The position numbers and the translations under genes are program-made. The notes beneath the pieces were generated by a model, which was given only the letters and a program-made list of their open reading frames with translations, ran no database searches and had not been told where the DNA came from. 64,000 nucleotides of DNA from Monosporascus cannonballus (Eukaryota > Ascomycota > Sordariomycetes > Xylariales), in the NCBI GenBank assembly GCA_004154925.1, contig QJNS01000297.1, forward strand, positions 21,322 through 85,321, read 5' to 3'. Shown here piece by piece: positions 12,401 to 26,879 of this stretch. Position 1 is the first letter of the stretch. Every line of letters starts with the position of its first letter.

Positions 12401-15400
12401 TGTTAACGTAATTAAATATTTAAATAATCTATATTTCGTTCTGAAAAATATTTTTTATTCGCATTCTTTTTTAATTTTAATAAAGCTATATTTATTTTTA
12501 AGATTAAATGTTATAAACTATTTAGCTTTATAAAATCGGTTTTTTATTTCCGTAATCAGAGATAATAATATTTAATCCTTAATAATGATATTATTTAGTT
12601 GTCGATAGTTAATCATAAGTTGCAATTTTCCGTTTTTTTTCGGTACGAAGAATATAAGGTATCCTGCTAATAATTTCGAAAGTTAAATCTATTTTTTCTG
12701 TAACCAATTTTCTAGGAAATTTCTGAAAATGTATAATTTATTTCCGTTAAAGTTATAGATGGCGTAAACTTTCGTCGAGAACCTTTTTAAGAATTATTTC
12801 ATAATTTTATTTATTCTATTCTAGTAATTTCGTAATAAGCTTTTTTTTAAAAAAAAGTTGCTTATATTTATAGTATTATAATAGTATATTAATTAGAATA
12901 TTTGATTTTTAGAGTTGTTATTATTTTAGATCGTTATTTCATTATTTTAGTTTCGTTTTGATAAGAATAATAATACGTCGTATTTTTTGTTACTCGTTTT
13001 TTTTGTTTTTTGTCTTTTTAAGTAATAAGAGTTTTGTCGTATCCTTATGCTTGCATTCGTTATTATTATCGATTAAATATTAAAATCTTAATTTGTTTTA
13101 GCTTATTAATAGGATATAAAGTAAACCTTATTTAACTAATTCTGCTATTAATTAAAATTCCGTACCGGCGTATTTATGGTAATTTTAAGATCATAATGTA
13201 ATTCTTAAATAAAACGATATCGAAATTAATTATCTGGTATCATTTTTAGATAAAAATCTTAAAGTAATTAATTTTGCGTATAATATTTCCGTTATCGTAA
13301 GCGAATTTTTAACTTTCGATATTTGTTGTTATATAACGTTTTAATATATATCTCTATAATAATTTGAATTTATTAATTATATCCGGTATAATATAATTCC
13401 CGTTCAAAGCTCCGTAATTTACTATTACGGTATACCAGTACGGTCCGACTTGTATATTTAAAATAATAAAATTATTAACGTTTTTTATCGTTACGTTTAA
13501 AGCCTTTCGTAAGAATTTTCTTTAATTCCTTTAGGTTTCGTTATTTGGCAATTCTTTTATAAGTAACTTTTTTCTTTTAATTTCTTTTCGAATTTATCGA
13601 GCTTTTTTTATATTTCTTCGTTTAGCGCATTAAGTTATTATATTTATCGTTATTGGCGGCGTACTATTCCTTTAAATTATATTAATTGTTTTTAATTTTA
13701 TTATAGTTTTTTATCGAATAAATTGTTTTTTTATATTTACAATTATATCCCATTATATATTATTCTAATTATTATTCTAAAGATTTCCTATAAATTAACG
13801 TATTTTGCTTTTAATAACTTTTTTTTGTAAAAGTTTATAATAAATATTAATTAAAAATAAAGGTCCGTAATAATCTTTTAGCAATACTTTTTTATTATAC
13901 GCTAAATTAATTCTTTTTCCGTTTAGTAATTATATTACTGATAATAATAAAAGAGTTTTTTATAAGTATTATTTTTCGTCGGGCTAGCTTTTTATTTCGA
14001 CCAGTTATTAAATATTTGCTAAAGTTATGATTTAAAAATATTAATATTATTACTTATTATCCTTATTATTTCCGGTACTGTTTAGAAAATCGAATCGTTT
14101 ATAATATATACGGGTAATTCGTTCGTAAATATATTATATTTATTTTTCGTAATCGGAATATTTTCGTTGTCGACAATATATAGCATATATTTTGCCGTAT
14201 CGATTAAGAGTTCCGAGACAACCTTTTTTTGTCCAATTTTGGTATTTACGTAATTATTCTTATAATGCTTTTTATTATACTTGCGATATTTATTAAACCA
14301 GTTTTTTTAGTATTTTACACTTTTTATTGGATTTTTTGTTATGGGGAACCCGGTATATATTTGGGCCGAATTATGTTAATAAATTTACTTTATTTTTTTT
14401 ATTTTTCTAAATTATTCCTTAAGTATTAATTCTTAATTATTTTGTCGGGATTTCTTAGGTATTTTATATTATGCTGCTTTATGCCTTATTTTGTTATAAT
14501 TATAATACATAATCTGGCTCTAGTTTTTTATGCGTAACTTTTAATTTTATGAGTTTTAATTTTATATAGTAAAAAATATTACCATATCGAATAAGATTAA
14601 TATTAGCAATATATCAAACCTTATTATTTTTTTAATACTTTTAATACGTTATACATATTATTAATTGTTAATCATAATTATTATAATAATATAATCCGAA
14701 AAATAATTAGGCTAATTGAATTTAAAAATAATTTATGTTTTTTAAAGCGTCGAAAAATTTAGCTATTAATACTTTTTATCCCCAATTTAATTTAGCTATT
14801 AATTAAATTAACGTATTACCTTAACTAGATATTAATTTTTTTAGTCGTAATTATTAAATCTATATTTCGGCTTTTATTTTTTATTTACTATTTCGAAAAC
14901 TTTTATTAATATTTGTTCGAATTATTTATAATCGTTATAAATTCGCATTATTTTTAGGTTTCGTTTTTCGATTAATAAAAAACATGTTTTTTTATAACGG
15001 GTTTAAATTAAATAATCGTATTTGCGGTAAATCGTCCGATTACGAATTTAATTTACGTAATAGACGTAACAAATTAAATAAGAAAATACTCGAAATATGC
15101 TTAATATTAAGTTAAAAATAATTATAACTTAGTTAAGGTTCCGTCGAAAAGTTCTGGCTTAAAAAGCTTAAAAACCTTTCCTGATTTTTTAGTGAAATTT
15201 AACTAAATAACCTGGCTTATTCGAAAAAGTTTCCCAATTTTGAGAATTTTTTTTCCTTAAGTTTTTTATAAGCGGCTTAAAAAAACGTCGTAAAATCATT
15301 ATTATCTCTTTTAAGCTATATAATGCGTTCGTTTATGGCATTTAAACGTCGGAAAACTTCTTCGCAAGAAAAATAAAAATTCTTTTTTTTCTTCTCGGAT

Positions 15401-15524
15401 TCCATTTTAATATTCGAGGATTTAAAGATCTGGCAAATAAATTATTCGGGCTGCTTATTAATAAATATAATGTCGGCAATATTATTCAAAGTTTAACGGT
15501 ATTATTAAATAAAAGCTTATAACG

Positions 15525-15913
15525 TATAACGGTTAAAAATTTTTAATTAATTATTAAACTTTAATCGTACGGATTTATATTAGTAAAAATATTATAAAAA
15601 TCTAAATAATTAATATAATAATCGTATTATGTTTTATAATACCAAAAGTACCTTAAATAACGAATTATTATTATAAATTAAAGTTATCTAAATTATAAAA
15701 ATAATAAATATACATATCTTGATTTTGTTAATTGGATTATTACTAGTAAATTAGTAATTCAGTTTACTGGCTTATTACCAGTAAGTTGGTAATCCGGCTT
15801 ATTGGCTTACTACCAATAAGTTGGTGATCTATTACGTGACCTGCTCCACTACGCGCTTATAGTTAGATTATGACAAACCGTTTCTGAAGACCGTGGCTCG
15901 TTGGGCCATGACA
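15525..15913 (-). repeat. 5' LTR of the 9,089-15,913 chromovirus
   Basis: The 389-bp LTR ends, in plus orientation, with GGGCCATGACA, the complement of the TGTCATGGCCC start. Its outer half is still GC-rich, while its inner half is strongly mutated. ATATC follows directly as the target duplication. Confidence 0.9.
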
Positions 15914-15918
15914 ATATC

Positions 15919-18497
15919 GAAGAGTCTTTTATTAAATTATACACTTATTCGTCTATTTTCACATTATATTATAACCTTCGTAATTTAATTATATTCCTTA
16001 TTAATTTAAACAGAAAAACGATAAAAATAAAATAAAAACTAATATTAAATATTAACTTTAATTACTGATTATTGTTTCGAAATTCCTTAACAATTTTATA
16101 TAGGTCTATATATTTAAAATTAAGTTTTCTTTCAAGTTATTTAATTTAAAAATATTTAATAATACATTATAAAGTTTTTTACTTTTCTAAAGTTAGTTTC
16201 TTTAACCGTTTTTCGTTACGTTTTTTACTTATATAAAGGCATACCAATTTTAGTTTTACTTTTATTTTTCAGTATTATTATTTAAATTATTTTACTACAA
16301 AAATTATTTTAATATTAACTGGCGTGTTATATACTTTTTTGTAAACCTTTAATATAAAGCTAACATTTATATTTATTGAAACCATTTTAATATCTTTCTA
16401 ATAATATATGTTATATCTTAATTATACTGTAAGTAAAATCTAATTTCAATATTTTATTCGTAATTAATATAATATTGTAAATACGATCTTAAGCTTTAAT
16501 TTAATTATTTCAAATATTATTTTTTAAAGAATTTGAAAAGCATTTAAAAGCTTATAGTTTAAGTTAATTAATATTTTACAATATAAATAAAATATTAAAA
16601 TAACAATACTTTCTTTACCAGACATCAGTTTATACAATTATTCGTATATATTAAAAATATATCTCTTAAAAATACGTTAGTTTTCGGCGTTTATTTTTGA
16701 TTAATATGCAAAAAAAGAATGAATACATAAATATATAAATATTTAAAATTAAAACATATAGTAAGTTTATTTAAAATTGCGAAAACTCTGTTATAATATA
16801 TTTAAATTATATAATCTTTGGAAATAGAAATTTTAATAATGAAATTTATAGTATTCGAATTTTATAAGTTTTAAAACCTAATAATAATTATAATTTTCCA
16901 TCGGATTTATATTATTAGATTTAAGTCTTATTACAAATATTATATTATCGTCGTAGTTTTTAAATCATCATTTTAATTTTAGAAAAGTAATAATTGTATT
17001 AAATTTACTTTAAAGTTTTATAAATACATAGATGTTCGTATAATAAATGCACGTATATATAGTGTATGAAGTTTCTTTTAATATTTTTTCGAAACTTGTA
17101 ATTGTTTTAGACTTTTTATTTTCTTAATTAACTTTTCTTTTCGAGGTCTAGGCACTTGCTTAAGATATTAGCTTTGCTGTTTTTCGAAGTCTTTTTATAA
17201 ATAACAGCGAAATCGACGCTCGACATCTTTTTTACATATTATAATTATCGTTTTGTAAGTTCTTTAGTCGTAATAAAAGAGGTAAGATTTTAATAATCTG
17301 TATAAATCTTAAGTTAATAAAGATTTTAAAAAGGTGTTTAAATTTTCGAAAAAGCGTAATAATAGCTATAAATTCTATAATTAAAATAAGGTAATTAAAT
17401 TCGAGTTTTAAACTTATATAAATATCATAATAAGATATAATTTACTCTATTTCGTTATCTAACTATTATATTTAACACATAAATTAAAATATCGAAGTTT
17501 AACATTATAAACTGTATAAAACTTTATATAATTAATAATTATTTGTTAATAATTGTACTGATAATGTATTGAAATTCGTGTACTATTTGCGACGTTTAGT
17601 TTAATAAGTTTTAGTAATATTAATTACAAATTTAGTAATTTTATTTAAATTTCAAAGCAATCCTTTATAATAATTAACAAATTCAAAAAATACATATACC
17701 TTTTTTATTGTTATTAAAGATTATTATTTTATAATTATAACTATTTTTACTAGTATATTTTGCTATATTTTAAAGTAGTGGTGTATTTCATACATTTTGT
17801 CTTTTAAATATAGAACTATGTTCCTATATTAATTAGCAATTTAACGTTATATAAAACTTAGAAAACCTTATATACGTATTCTGTATTCGTTTTTTCTGTT
17901 TTCGAAAAGTAGAAATAATATGAAAATAAAATACAATAAAACCGTTTAAGTATTTTCGTTATATATAATTATTTTTTATTTATATTCTTTTTTATTTCAA
18001 TAATTCAATTCAATAATATTTAATTTTAATAATATTACTAGTAGATTGTGAGTAGTTAAGTATTTATTATCATTTCTCGTTCTTTTTAAGCATGTATAAT
18101 ATTATATATTCGATGATTAATTTTAAACCATAAGATTTATCTTTTTTACACCGTATTGTTTTAAGAACTTTTATAAAATATATAGCTTAGTTTTGTTTAC
18201 ATTACAAATAAGATAATATCTAATTAATAAGTGTTTTTAAAAAGATTATTTTATAATTCTATTTATTATATTTTTATAATTGTATTTGAAAATCTCTTGA
18301 AATAATTATTCGTATTTGTAATATAATAACAATATATTTATTAAACTGTTATATATTTTTTATTATTTTAAATGTTTACATAATAATTGAAACTATATAT
18401 TAACAATAATATTAAGAATAAGTTAGATTTACTATTAATATTCATTTTTATGTCGTATTTTTATAGTTATAGTTGTCTTTAGTTTTATCTAGAATTA

Positions 18498-18532
<35 letters not shown>

Positions 18533-19971
18533 CATGTTATTTACTTTAAAAATATAAAACGAAGTTTGCTTAATTAAAATTTCAATATATTATAACGTTA
18601 TAGTTGTCTAATTATTGTTTGTTCTTTAAAAATATATTATAATTTCTTAAAAAATAATATCGAACTTAACTATTTAGCGTTTTACTTTAGAAAAATCTTC
18701 TACATAATTGATCCTGTATATAATATTTTCTTCATTATATATAAGTTTTTAGCTTTTACCATTTTTAACGATATATAATTTTAATTTGTACTTTTGTGCT
18801 AATTTAAACACAATAACGTTAAATATAATTTAATTTTTACTTAAAATTTCGTAATGTACTATTCCGATATATTAATATATTCTAATTACATATTGAGAAA
18901 AATAAAATTGTTTATAATTTTTATTATAATCTCTAAGACTGTTTTACAAAACTCTTTCTGATTTTTTTATATTGTATTAATTTATAGGCGTTTTATAGAT
19001 ACTCTTTTTATAAATCTATTTCGGATTTATTAAATCGTTTTTACCTTTATATATAAAACCTATTTAACTGCTCTGTTTATTTTTTTTATCAGCGTATCTA
19101 AATTTCAAACTAAAATAATTCTTTTTATTGCGAAATATCGGCATTAACTTTTTTAGAATTTCTAATATCCTTTTCAGTTCCTTCTTTAATAACTTATTTT
19201 TGTATTAAGAATTAAAATAAAAACCTAAAATATAAATTTATAATATCTTGCTCGCAGTACATTTGTATTATTTGCTCAAGATAACCTATTTTTCGTTTAG
19301 TAACAATATTACTTTTCATAATAAAAAACGCTTTTCTGCCGATATATTTTTCTTTTCGACACTTTCGAGCTATTATAAATTTATTTAATTTTTTTAAAAT
19401 GGTATAATTTTGTAAGTAATAATGATGTTATATCTGATTATTTATTTGTTTTTTCAAATTTAAAAAATTAAACCTTTATTCAATATATCAATAATATATA
19501 TAATAATATATTATTTGTTGTTATAAAAAAGAATTTGTCGTCGTATATGTTAAAATAATATAAAATATTCTGTATTAATTGAATTTCTTTCGAAAATATA
19601 GTGTTATTTTGAGCTCAGTATTTATTAACCCTTTTAATTAACTATTTTCTTTCGTAGATTTTATAACTTTTTAAAATATACGAATTTTTCTTTTAGATAT
19701 TTTATCTTCTATAATCTTTAACTATTATATATTAATAATACGAATTTTGTTAATAGCTGATTATTAAGTCGATTTTATTTTCACTAAAACTTTAAAAGTT
19801 TGTGTTTTTTATCATATTTCTAATAATGGTTATCGATATTCGAAAAATCTAAATTATATTAATAATTCGACTTTTTATTACATTTTTCGAATAGAGGTAT
19901 TTGGCAATATATTATAAACTTTTACCCATTTAATATATCAAAAACGTATATCATATTGCCCAATAATTAAA
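15919..19971 (-). mobile_element. Main body of the older chromovirus interrupted by the nested element
   Basis: It is colinear with 10,200-15,520 of the inserted copy, minus strand, starting in the chromodomain/integrase side and ending at the gag side next to an LTR at 19,972. It is more decayed than the inserted element: no open frames, and large stretches of simple AT. Its missing 3' end is at 8,527-9,083. It is about 1 kb shorter than expected, so internal deletion is likely. Confidence 0.78.
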
Positions 19972-20365
19972 TATAACGGCTAGAAGTTAACTAATTACTA
20001 AACTGTAGTCGTACTGGTTTATATTAACAAAAATATCGTAAAAGTCCAAGTAATAAAACATTTAGTTAGGTTTTATAATACAAAAATCTTTTAATGAATA
20101 AAAGTATATTATAGATTTACATTAATAAAGTTATAAAACTAACAAATATATATTTTTTACTTACGTTTGAAATTATTTAACCGATTTAACCGTTTTAAGC
20201 GCTTTAAATTATTTAATCTTTTCTATTTCGCGTAAAAGATTTAAATTACTAAGACTACCAAAAGTTTTAAGCTTATTACGCAATCGCTATTCGTATCGTG
20301 TTTAGCTTTTTCTTATCTCGACCGTTTTTAAGCTCGTCAAATCTGTTAAATTATAATACGATTTC
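19972..20365 (-). repeat. LTR shared by two adjacent chromoviruses
   Basis: It starts TATAACGG in plus orientation. To its left is the gag-side end of the older element (15,919-19,971), and to its right the 3' end of the next one. One LTR therefore serves as the 5' LTR of one element and the 3' LTR of the other. The outer boundary near 20,365 is set by where similarity to 26,462 and 35,825 fades. Confidence 0.65.
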
Positions 20366-23300
20366 TCTCTTTTAAGAGTTTCGTCTCGAAATCTTTATTT
20401 ATAAATTCTTTATTTTTTTTATTAATTATATTTACTCGTATTAAGAAAATTGATTTATGTAAACCTATTAATACTTTTTTTATTAAAATAAATTATTCGT
20501 CTAGGTTTTATTATAGCCTACTACATTGGCTGTAAAAACATTAAATATAAAATTATTTGCGATTTTGAAAAATATAAGTAATATATTTATTACGGCGATT
20601 CCTGAAACGTTCTTAAGCTGTTTAAAACTAAATACAAAAAGCTTCTTAATAAATATTCGCGCAAAACGTAAGAAAATAAGGGTTTAAAAAGCGTTATAAA
20701 TTATTATTAAGAAACTGAACCGTTTTTAAATATAACGACGAATTCTTTGTTATCGAAATATAAAATATTTCGTTATAATATTAAAAGCACCGAAACTATA
20801 AAAGAATTGAAACGTTTCGAACAAAATTAAAAATAACTGACGGACAAAATAATCGCGTTAATATCCGTTATAATTTCTTCTTATTAGGCTAACATTAATA
20901 TTATTAATTGGTTAATCGTTAACTTAAACGTTTCGTAAAATACTTCCGACGTTATTAATAAAAACTGTTTAATAATTATGAAGTATTTATAAGATATTCC
21001 GCCCAGGTTTAAATATTAAAATTTAAGTATTCTTTTAATTTAATTAGGTATTAAGTAAATCTGTTTTCTTTTTATATTTTGAAAAGCTTCTTTATATTGT
21101 CAATAATTTTATCTTTTATTTTCATACTTTTTTATTCCTTATATATTTTAATAATGTCTGTTCTTAACTTTAATAAAAATATAATAAGATAGAATTCAAC
21201 TTAGTTTTTGATAGAAATTGTAATTAGTAATGATTTTTTAAAATTGTGTTCGTGATTTATATAAGTTAATATACTTAAAATCGAATCTTTATTACATTTT
21301 TTTACTTAAATATTTTTATAGTAAAATGAACTATTTTTTTCGTTTTTCAACGTTTATTTTTAAAAATTTCGATTATAATATTGATTTAATTAATTCTGTA
21401 TTAGTTTTAATTGCGTTTTTGTATCTTAATATAAATACAAACGTTATTTTAATATAAATATTATCTTAAAACTAATAAATCCAAATTTAATATTTTTATA
21501 AATATAAAACATAAAAATACAATTTACGTTTATTAAGATTTTTTAATATTCTTTCCAATTTAATAAAATAAGTTAATTAAGTAATAAATAAATTTTAATT
21601 TATTTACTTTATTTATATTGAATATACTACGGCAAATAAGGTCTGATTTTTATTTTAAATATATTCAATAATGTATAATTTAAGTCGACTTTTATTATAA
21701 AACGTTTTTAAAATTTTAAAATAAACGTAATTTCTTTATCCAAAACAAGAATTTATGATCGTGTATATATGTTAAAAATACTTTTTAGAAGTACATATCA
21801 TGTATTTAGTATTAATATTTTTATTAAGCGAAAATGTAAGAAAATTTGTAAATTTATTAATAATTAGCGAAAATATTATCGTAATATATTTTTATTATTA
21901 TGCTTTGGGATAATAGGAATTTTGTCATAAAATTAACAATAATTATAGTTTTGAATAAAGTTTATATCATTATATTTTAATTTTATACCCTAGATTACAT
22001 TATTATTTTAGTTTCTATATTATTATCTTTATTTTATTAAAATAATATTATTATTAAAATTCTTTATAAAGTCTTAATTATGAAATATTTGTATATATAA
22101 CGTATTGAAGTTTTTAGCGTTTTTAAAGCTTCTACTTTATTTACATTCTTTCAACTTTATCGTTTTATTCTTAAGCTTTTCAATATATGCTAAATAATAC
22201 GACTTAATATATCGCAATTTAACGTGAACATAAATGTTTTTTTAAAAGTAATATCGAAAATTATATAATTAAGTTTAATTCACGATTTGCAAAATTTAAC
22301 TATTTTTTGAAATCTCAAATATATGATTTTTTAAGTTTTTTATAAATATCAGCGAAATTGAAATTTGTTATCTTTTTTACATATTGTAATTATCGTTTTA
22401 TAGGTTTTTTGATTATGGTAAAATAGGTAAAATTTTCATAATATATATAAATTTTAAGTTAATAATTTTCTTTTAAAAAAGTATTATAATTTTCGAAACG
22501 TTATACTAATAATTATAAAACTTTCATTTAAAATAACGTAAATCAGTATGGCTTTTGTATCTTTCTAGAAAAAAGCATAATACAATATAATCTTTTATAA
22601 TTATTTCCTTACTCGATTATAAAGTTTAACGCATAATTCGAAATATAGGTTTTTATTTTAACGAATCGTTTTGAATTATATATACTTAATATTAATTCAT
22701 TAATAATCGTATTTGTAATATTTTTAAACTTTTTTTATCGTTTATAACATTTGTTTAAATTCTTACTTTTTAATAAAAATTAATAAAAGATATAATAATT
22801 TGGTTAAAGTTTCTGATAAAGTTCTTATAATAATTATTAGATTTAAGCAATACTTATACGTTTTTAACATTAATTCATATTCATTATTTTGTAATAATAA
22901 CGTTATTTTAAAATATTAATATATTATAAATATTTTCTTTATTCATAAAGTTAGTGTTTTGACGTTATTTAATAATTTAATATTTTATAAAATTGGCAAG
23001 GTTTTATAAACGGATTTTGCGTAAATGCTTCTCGTTTCTAAATATATAAATATATCATTAATGTAATATGTAACGGAAATGTTAAAATACTTTCGTAATA
23101 TAAATTTTATAATTTGTAAAAAAGTTATTAGTACGTTAACAAATTCTACTAATATAAGAAAATATTTATTTAATTTAAATTTCGTTTCAAAAGTTATATT
23201 TTAATTATATATGTTTATTTTTATAAAATTATACCCATTTCTAGTGTTAAATATTATAATTTATTTAACTTTATAATGTTAATCTTTAATTTTAATAATT

Positions 23301-26071
23301 CGAAATAACAATGTTCGATTTGTAATAATAATATTATTTAATTATCGATAATAAATTATAAAGCGTAATTGGTTGTTTTTTTAAATATAAAATATATGGA
23401 CTATTTTACGAATAATTATAAGTATTGAATTTATATTTTCTGTAATCGATTTTGTGAATATATTTTAAAACCCATACTTTATTTTCGTTAAAATTATAAA
23501 CAAGGTAAAATTTCGTAAATATATCTTTTTTCAAACTTTTTTCATAATTTTATTTCTTATATTTCAGCAATTGTATATTAAGGTTTTTTACAAGATTTAT
23601 TAATATTTATAATATTATAATAGTATTATAATTAAATTTTCTTATATTTTAAACTATTCTTAATGATCGTTATTTAATTATTTAAATTTTTTATGAAGTG
23701 TAATAATAATACGTTATATTTTTAATACTTAGTTTCTTTTTATACTTTACGTTTTTAATTTATTATATATTTTTTATATTTTTAGATTTCCATTCGTTAT
23801 TCTTTTCAATCTAATATCAAGATATTGCTTTTTTGAATTCTACTTATTGATAAAATATAAAATAAAATTTAGCTACTTAATTCGTTTATTAATTAAGGCT
23901 TTTTCCTGATATATTTATATTTGTTCCAAAACTACATCGCAATTCTTAAATATAATAATATTATAATTTATTATTTGATCTTATTTTTAAATAACAGTTT
24001 CGAAGTAACTAATTTCTCATTAATTAATTTGGTTATTAAGATAATTTTAACGTTCTATATTCATAATTATATATATTTTTGATTTGTATTTTCACAATAA
24101 ATTAAATTTATTATTAACGTTTAAAATAATATAATAGGTATTTAGATCTCTGCACTATATTATTACAATATATTAATACATTTTAATTTATATATCCCTA
24201 GTAATATAATTTTCAACGGCTTTTATTATTATACTCAAAGCCTTTTTTTAAAAATTTCTTCTAATTTCATTCATTTTAGTTATATTACTGCTTCTTTATA
24301 AGTACTTTTTTCTTTTAATTGTTTTTCGAATTAACCAAGAGCTTTTTATATTTTTGTAATTAACACGTTGAATTATAATATTTCTTATTCTTAATAGCGT
24401 ATTTAACCTTTAAACTATCGTAATTAATTGATTGATTTATTTTACAATAGTGTCTTACGTTATATTAATATCGTTTTTTTATATTTTCTAAGTAAATATG
24501 CGAACTTCTATCTTAATATTTTTGTTTTCGAAATCCATAATAGATATCCGTTTAAAATAAAAGTTCGCAATTACTCTTTAATCAAAGTTTTCTATTAGAT
24601 ACTAGATTAATCTTTTTATAAATTAATAATTATATTAACTATCAAAATATAAAAATGTCTCTGTAAATTTTTTTTTAATTGGCTTTATAAAATTATATAT
24701 TTATCGATTTGGTTTTATAAGGTAATTATTCGAAGATATCGATATTATTATTTATTTTTCTTATTTTATTCGATTTAGTTAACAATATCGAATTCTTTTT
24801 TATATATACGTATAATGCGATAACAAATAAATCTTTTATTTATTATATATAAAATATTCTTAATATCCGCAATATATAGCGTATATTTTATCGTATTAGT
24901 TAAAGATTTGAAGATAAATAACCTTTACTTATTTTTAATATTTCTTTAATTACTTTTTAAAACGTTTTACTTTTAAAACGTTTTTAACTTAATTTTTTAG
25001 CTTTTTGCATTTTTATGAAACTTTTATTAGAACAATACTTATTTACACTAAATTTGAATTATATTAACGCTTTGCTAATTTCTATTAAGTAATCTTTTTC
25101 TTAAGTTAATGAGTTGTATTTTAAGATCAAGGTTTAATTACCTCATTATCGAGTTTCTTTATAGATATTTCGATAATATCTTTCTTTTGCTATCGTTATA
25201 ACACTTAATTTAGCTTTTGTTTTTATACTGTACCGTTTCGAATTGCACAAGTCCTAGCGCTATGTTATGCGATATAAATAGTACGTTTCGTTTTTTTTTA
25301 GAATAGCCGATTAACCTCCGCATTTTGAAATATATTATTCTTTTTCTTCTATACGGCATTTGTATAATCGGTTATTAATTTTAAAAAGTTCTGTAATTTA
25401 TCGAGTTTAAGTTCTAACTCTTGAAAATTCAATCCTTTTATTTTTACCATTACAATTAAATTTATTTATAAAAAGTATTAGTTGTATTATCGCCTTTATT
25501 ACTAATTTATATTATATTTAGCTATAAAATATCGAAAGATTATAATATATTTCGAAGAAAATCCTTTTTCTTTTCATTAAAAGATTTGTTATATTACCGT
25601 TTAATCTCTGTCTAGGTTTTCGAAATTTACTTTAATTTGTTTTCGATGTTTATATAATTAGAAAATAATATTACCGGTCTTTTATTCTGCTTCGGTGTTT
25701 TTTTAGTTAATTTCTTATTATGTGTTTACATTAATCCTAAATATTTTCCGTAATAAATGCTGTTATAATAAAAATCTTATTTACAAGTTCTTTTAAATTC
25801 TAAAAACGGAAATATATTCGTACTTAAATATAGAAATTTTAAACATTTTTTCTCCTTATAAAGTTAAGATTTCTTAACCTTATATCTTAATATAATAATA
25901 CGAATAATGGTAGTTACTATTTGATTTATAAATAGTTAATTTTCTTTTCTTATATTTCTTAATTCTAGCCTAAAATTACGTAATAATAAACAGTTAAATG
26001 CTGGTCTGTATTTTAACTTAAAAAGGTGTTATTTAAAGTTTAACGATATTTTTAAACAAAGGTTCATAACC

Positions 26072-26462
26072 TATAACGGTTAAAAATTAACTAATTATTA
26101 AACCTTACTCGTATAGATTAATCTTAATAAAATATCGTAAAAATTTAAATAATAAAATAATTCAATAAGTGTCGTAAAATTTAAAATATTTTAAATAACG
26201 AAATTTCATTATAAGTTAATACTATTTAAATTCCGAAAATAAAAAGCGTATATATTTAATATACGGCTTAAAACATATAACCGGTTTAATTTTTTAAACT
26301 CTTTAGACTTTTTAATTTCTTTCGTTCTGCTTAAGAGATTTAAAATACTAAGACTTACGAAAATCTTAAGCCTATTACGTAACCGATATTTGTATCGGAT
26401 TCGGCTTTTTCTTTCTCGATCGTGTTTAGACCCGCTAAGCTTATTAGGTTATAATATTAATA
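26072..26462 (-). repeat. 5' LTR of the 19,972-26,462 element
   Basis: It starts TATAACGG at 26,072, as the other family LTRs do in this orientation. It runs about 390 bp and matches 19,972-20,365 across both halves. The right end is approximate. Confidence 0.65.
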
Positions 26463-26879
26463 GAGTTAATTTAATTTAAGTTTTGTCGTTAAGTTATTTC
26501 TATTTTTATTAAACCTAGCAATATCTTATACGAAATATCGGATATGTTTTGTCTTTTTCTTTAATTACTTTAATAGGTGCTATAACTTATAAGTTATTAT
26601 TTACTACCGATTTTGATACGTTTCGAAATTTATTTATTTAACTTAATTAATTAAAATAATTTAATAACATTATTTTTCCTTATTTTCTTTTTAATATCAT
26701 ATAATATATATATATATATAAAATTAGCCTTTTTATTATAAATTTAATTTGTTTTAGTTATTCAGTTTTTAAAAATAATCGTATATTTCGAAATTATAAA
26801 TTTTTATTATAACAGTAAAACTTATTACGTCATAATATATTTTTTGAGATTTTTTATAAGATAATAGATAGCTATGAGC
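26463..26879. other. AT-rich decayed sequence, no gene
   Basis: No open frame, recognisable motif or clear similarity beyond general RIP composition was seen. It includes a short TA run near 26,705. It lies between a chromovirus LTR and a copia-like LTR remnant. Confidence 0.6.

Larger units (their letters stand above)
9089..15913 (-). mobile_element. Full-length Ty3/Gypsy chromovirus (RIP-mutated)
   Basis: This is a 6,825-bp minus-strand element with LTRs of 387-389 bp at both ends and the target duplication ATATC at 9,084-9,088 and 15,914-15,918. In minus-strand order, a gag region lies at about 15,500-14,000. Reverse transcriptase follows, with PKKNGKLQLMINYRQ near 12,650-12,596 and the catalytic YLDD motif followed by TLVFSKTKK near 12,330-12,300. 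An integrase core has DFITKLP and IVDRFTKF near 11,125-10,990. A C-terminal chromodomain-like segment lies near 10,180-10,090. Stops occur throughout, many where RIP would turn CAA/CGA/TGG codons into stops. It is dead but structurally complete. Confidence 0.9.
19972..26462 (-). mobile_element. Third chromovirus copy, nearly full length, strongly RIP-mutated
   Basis: This minus-strand element of about 6.5 kb lies between LTRs at about 19,972-20,365 and 26,072-26,462. The left end, integrase, reverse-transcriptase and gag regions follow in the same order as in the 9,089-15,913 copy. The LTRs share the inner (downstream) half with the other family members, but the outer half differs and contains a conserved GGTCGAGA/CGATCGAGA-like block near 20,325 and 26,417. 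This marks a distinct LTR subfamily. A clear target duplication was not found. Confidence 0.75.

Noticed and set aside
14229..14429. Hydrophobic 66-codon frame
   Set aside because: It lies inside a RIPed retrotransposon. AT-rich DNA yields Ile/Phe/Leu/Tyr-rich chance frames.
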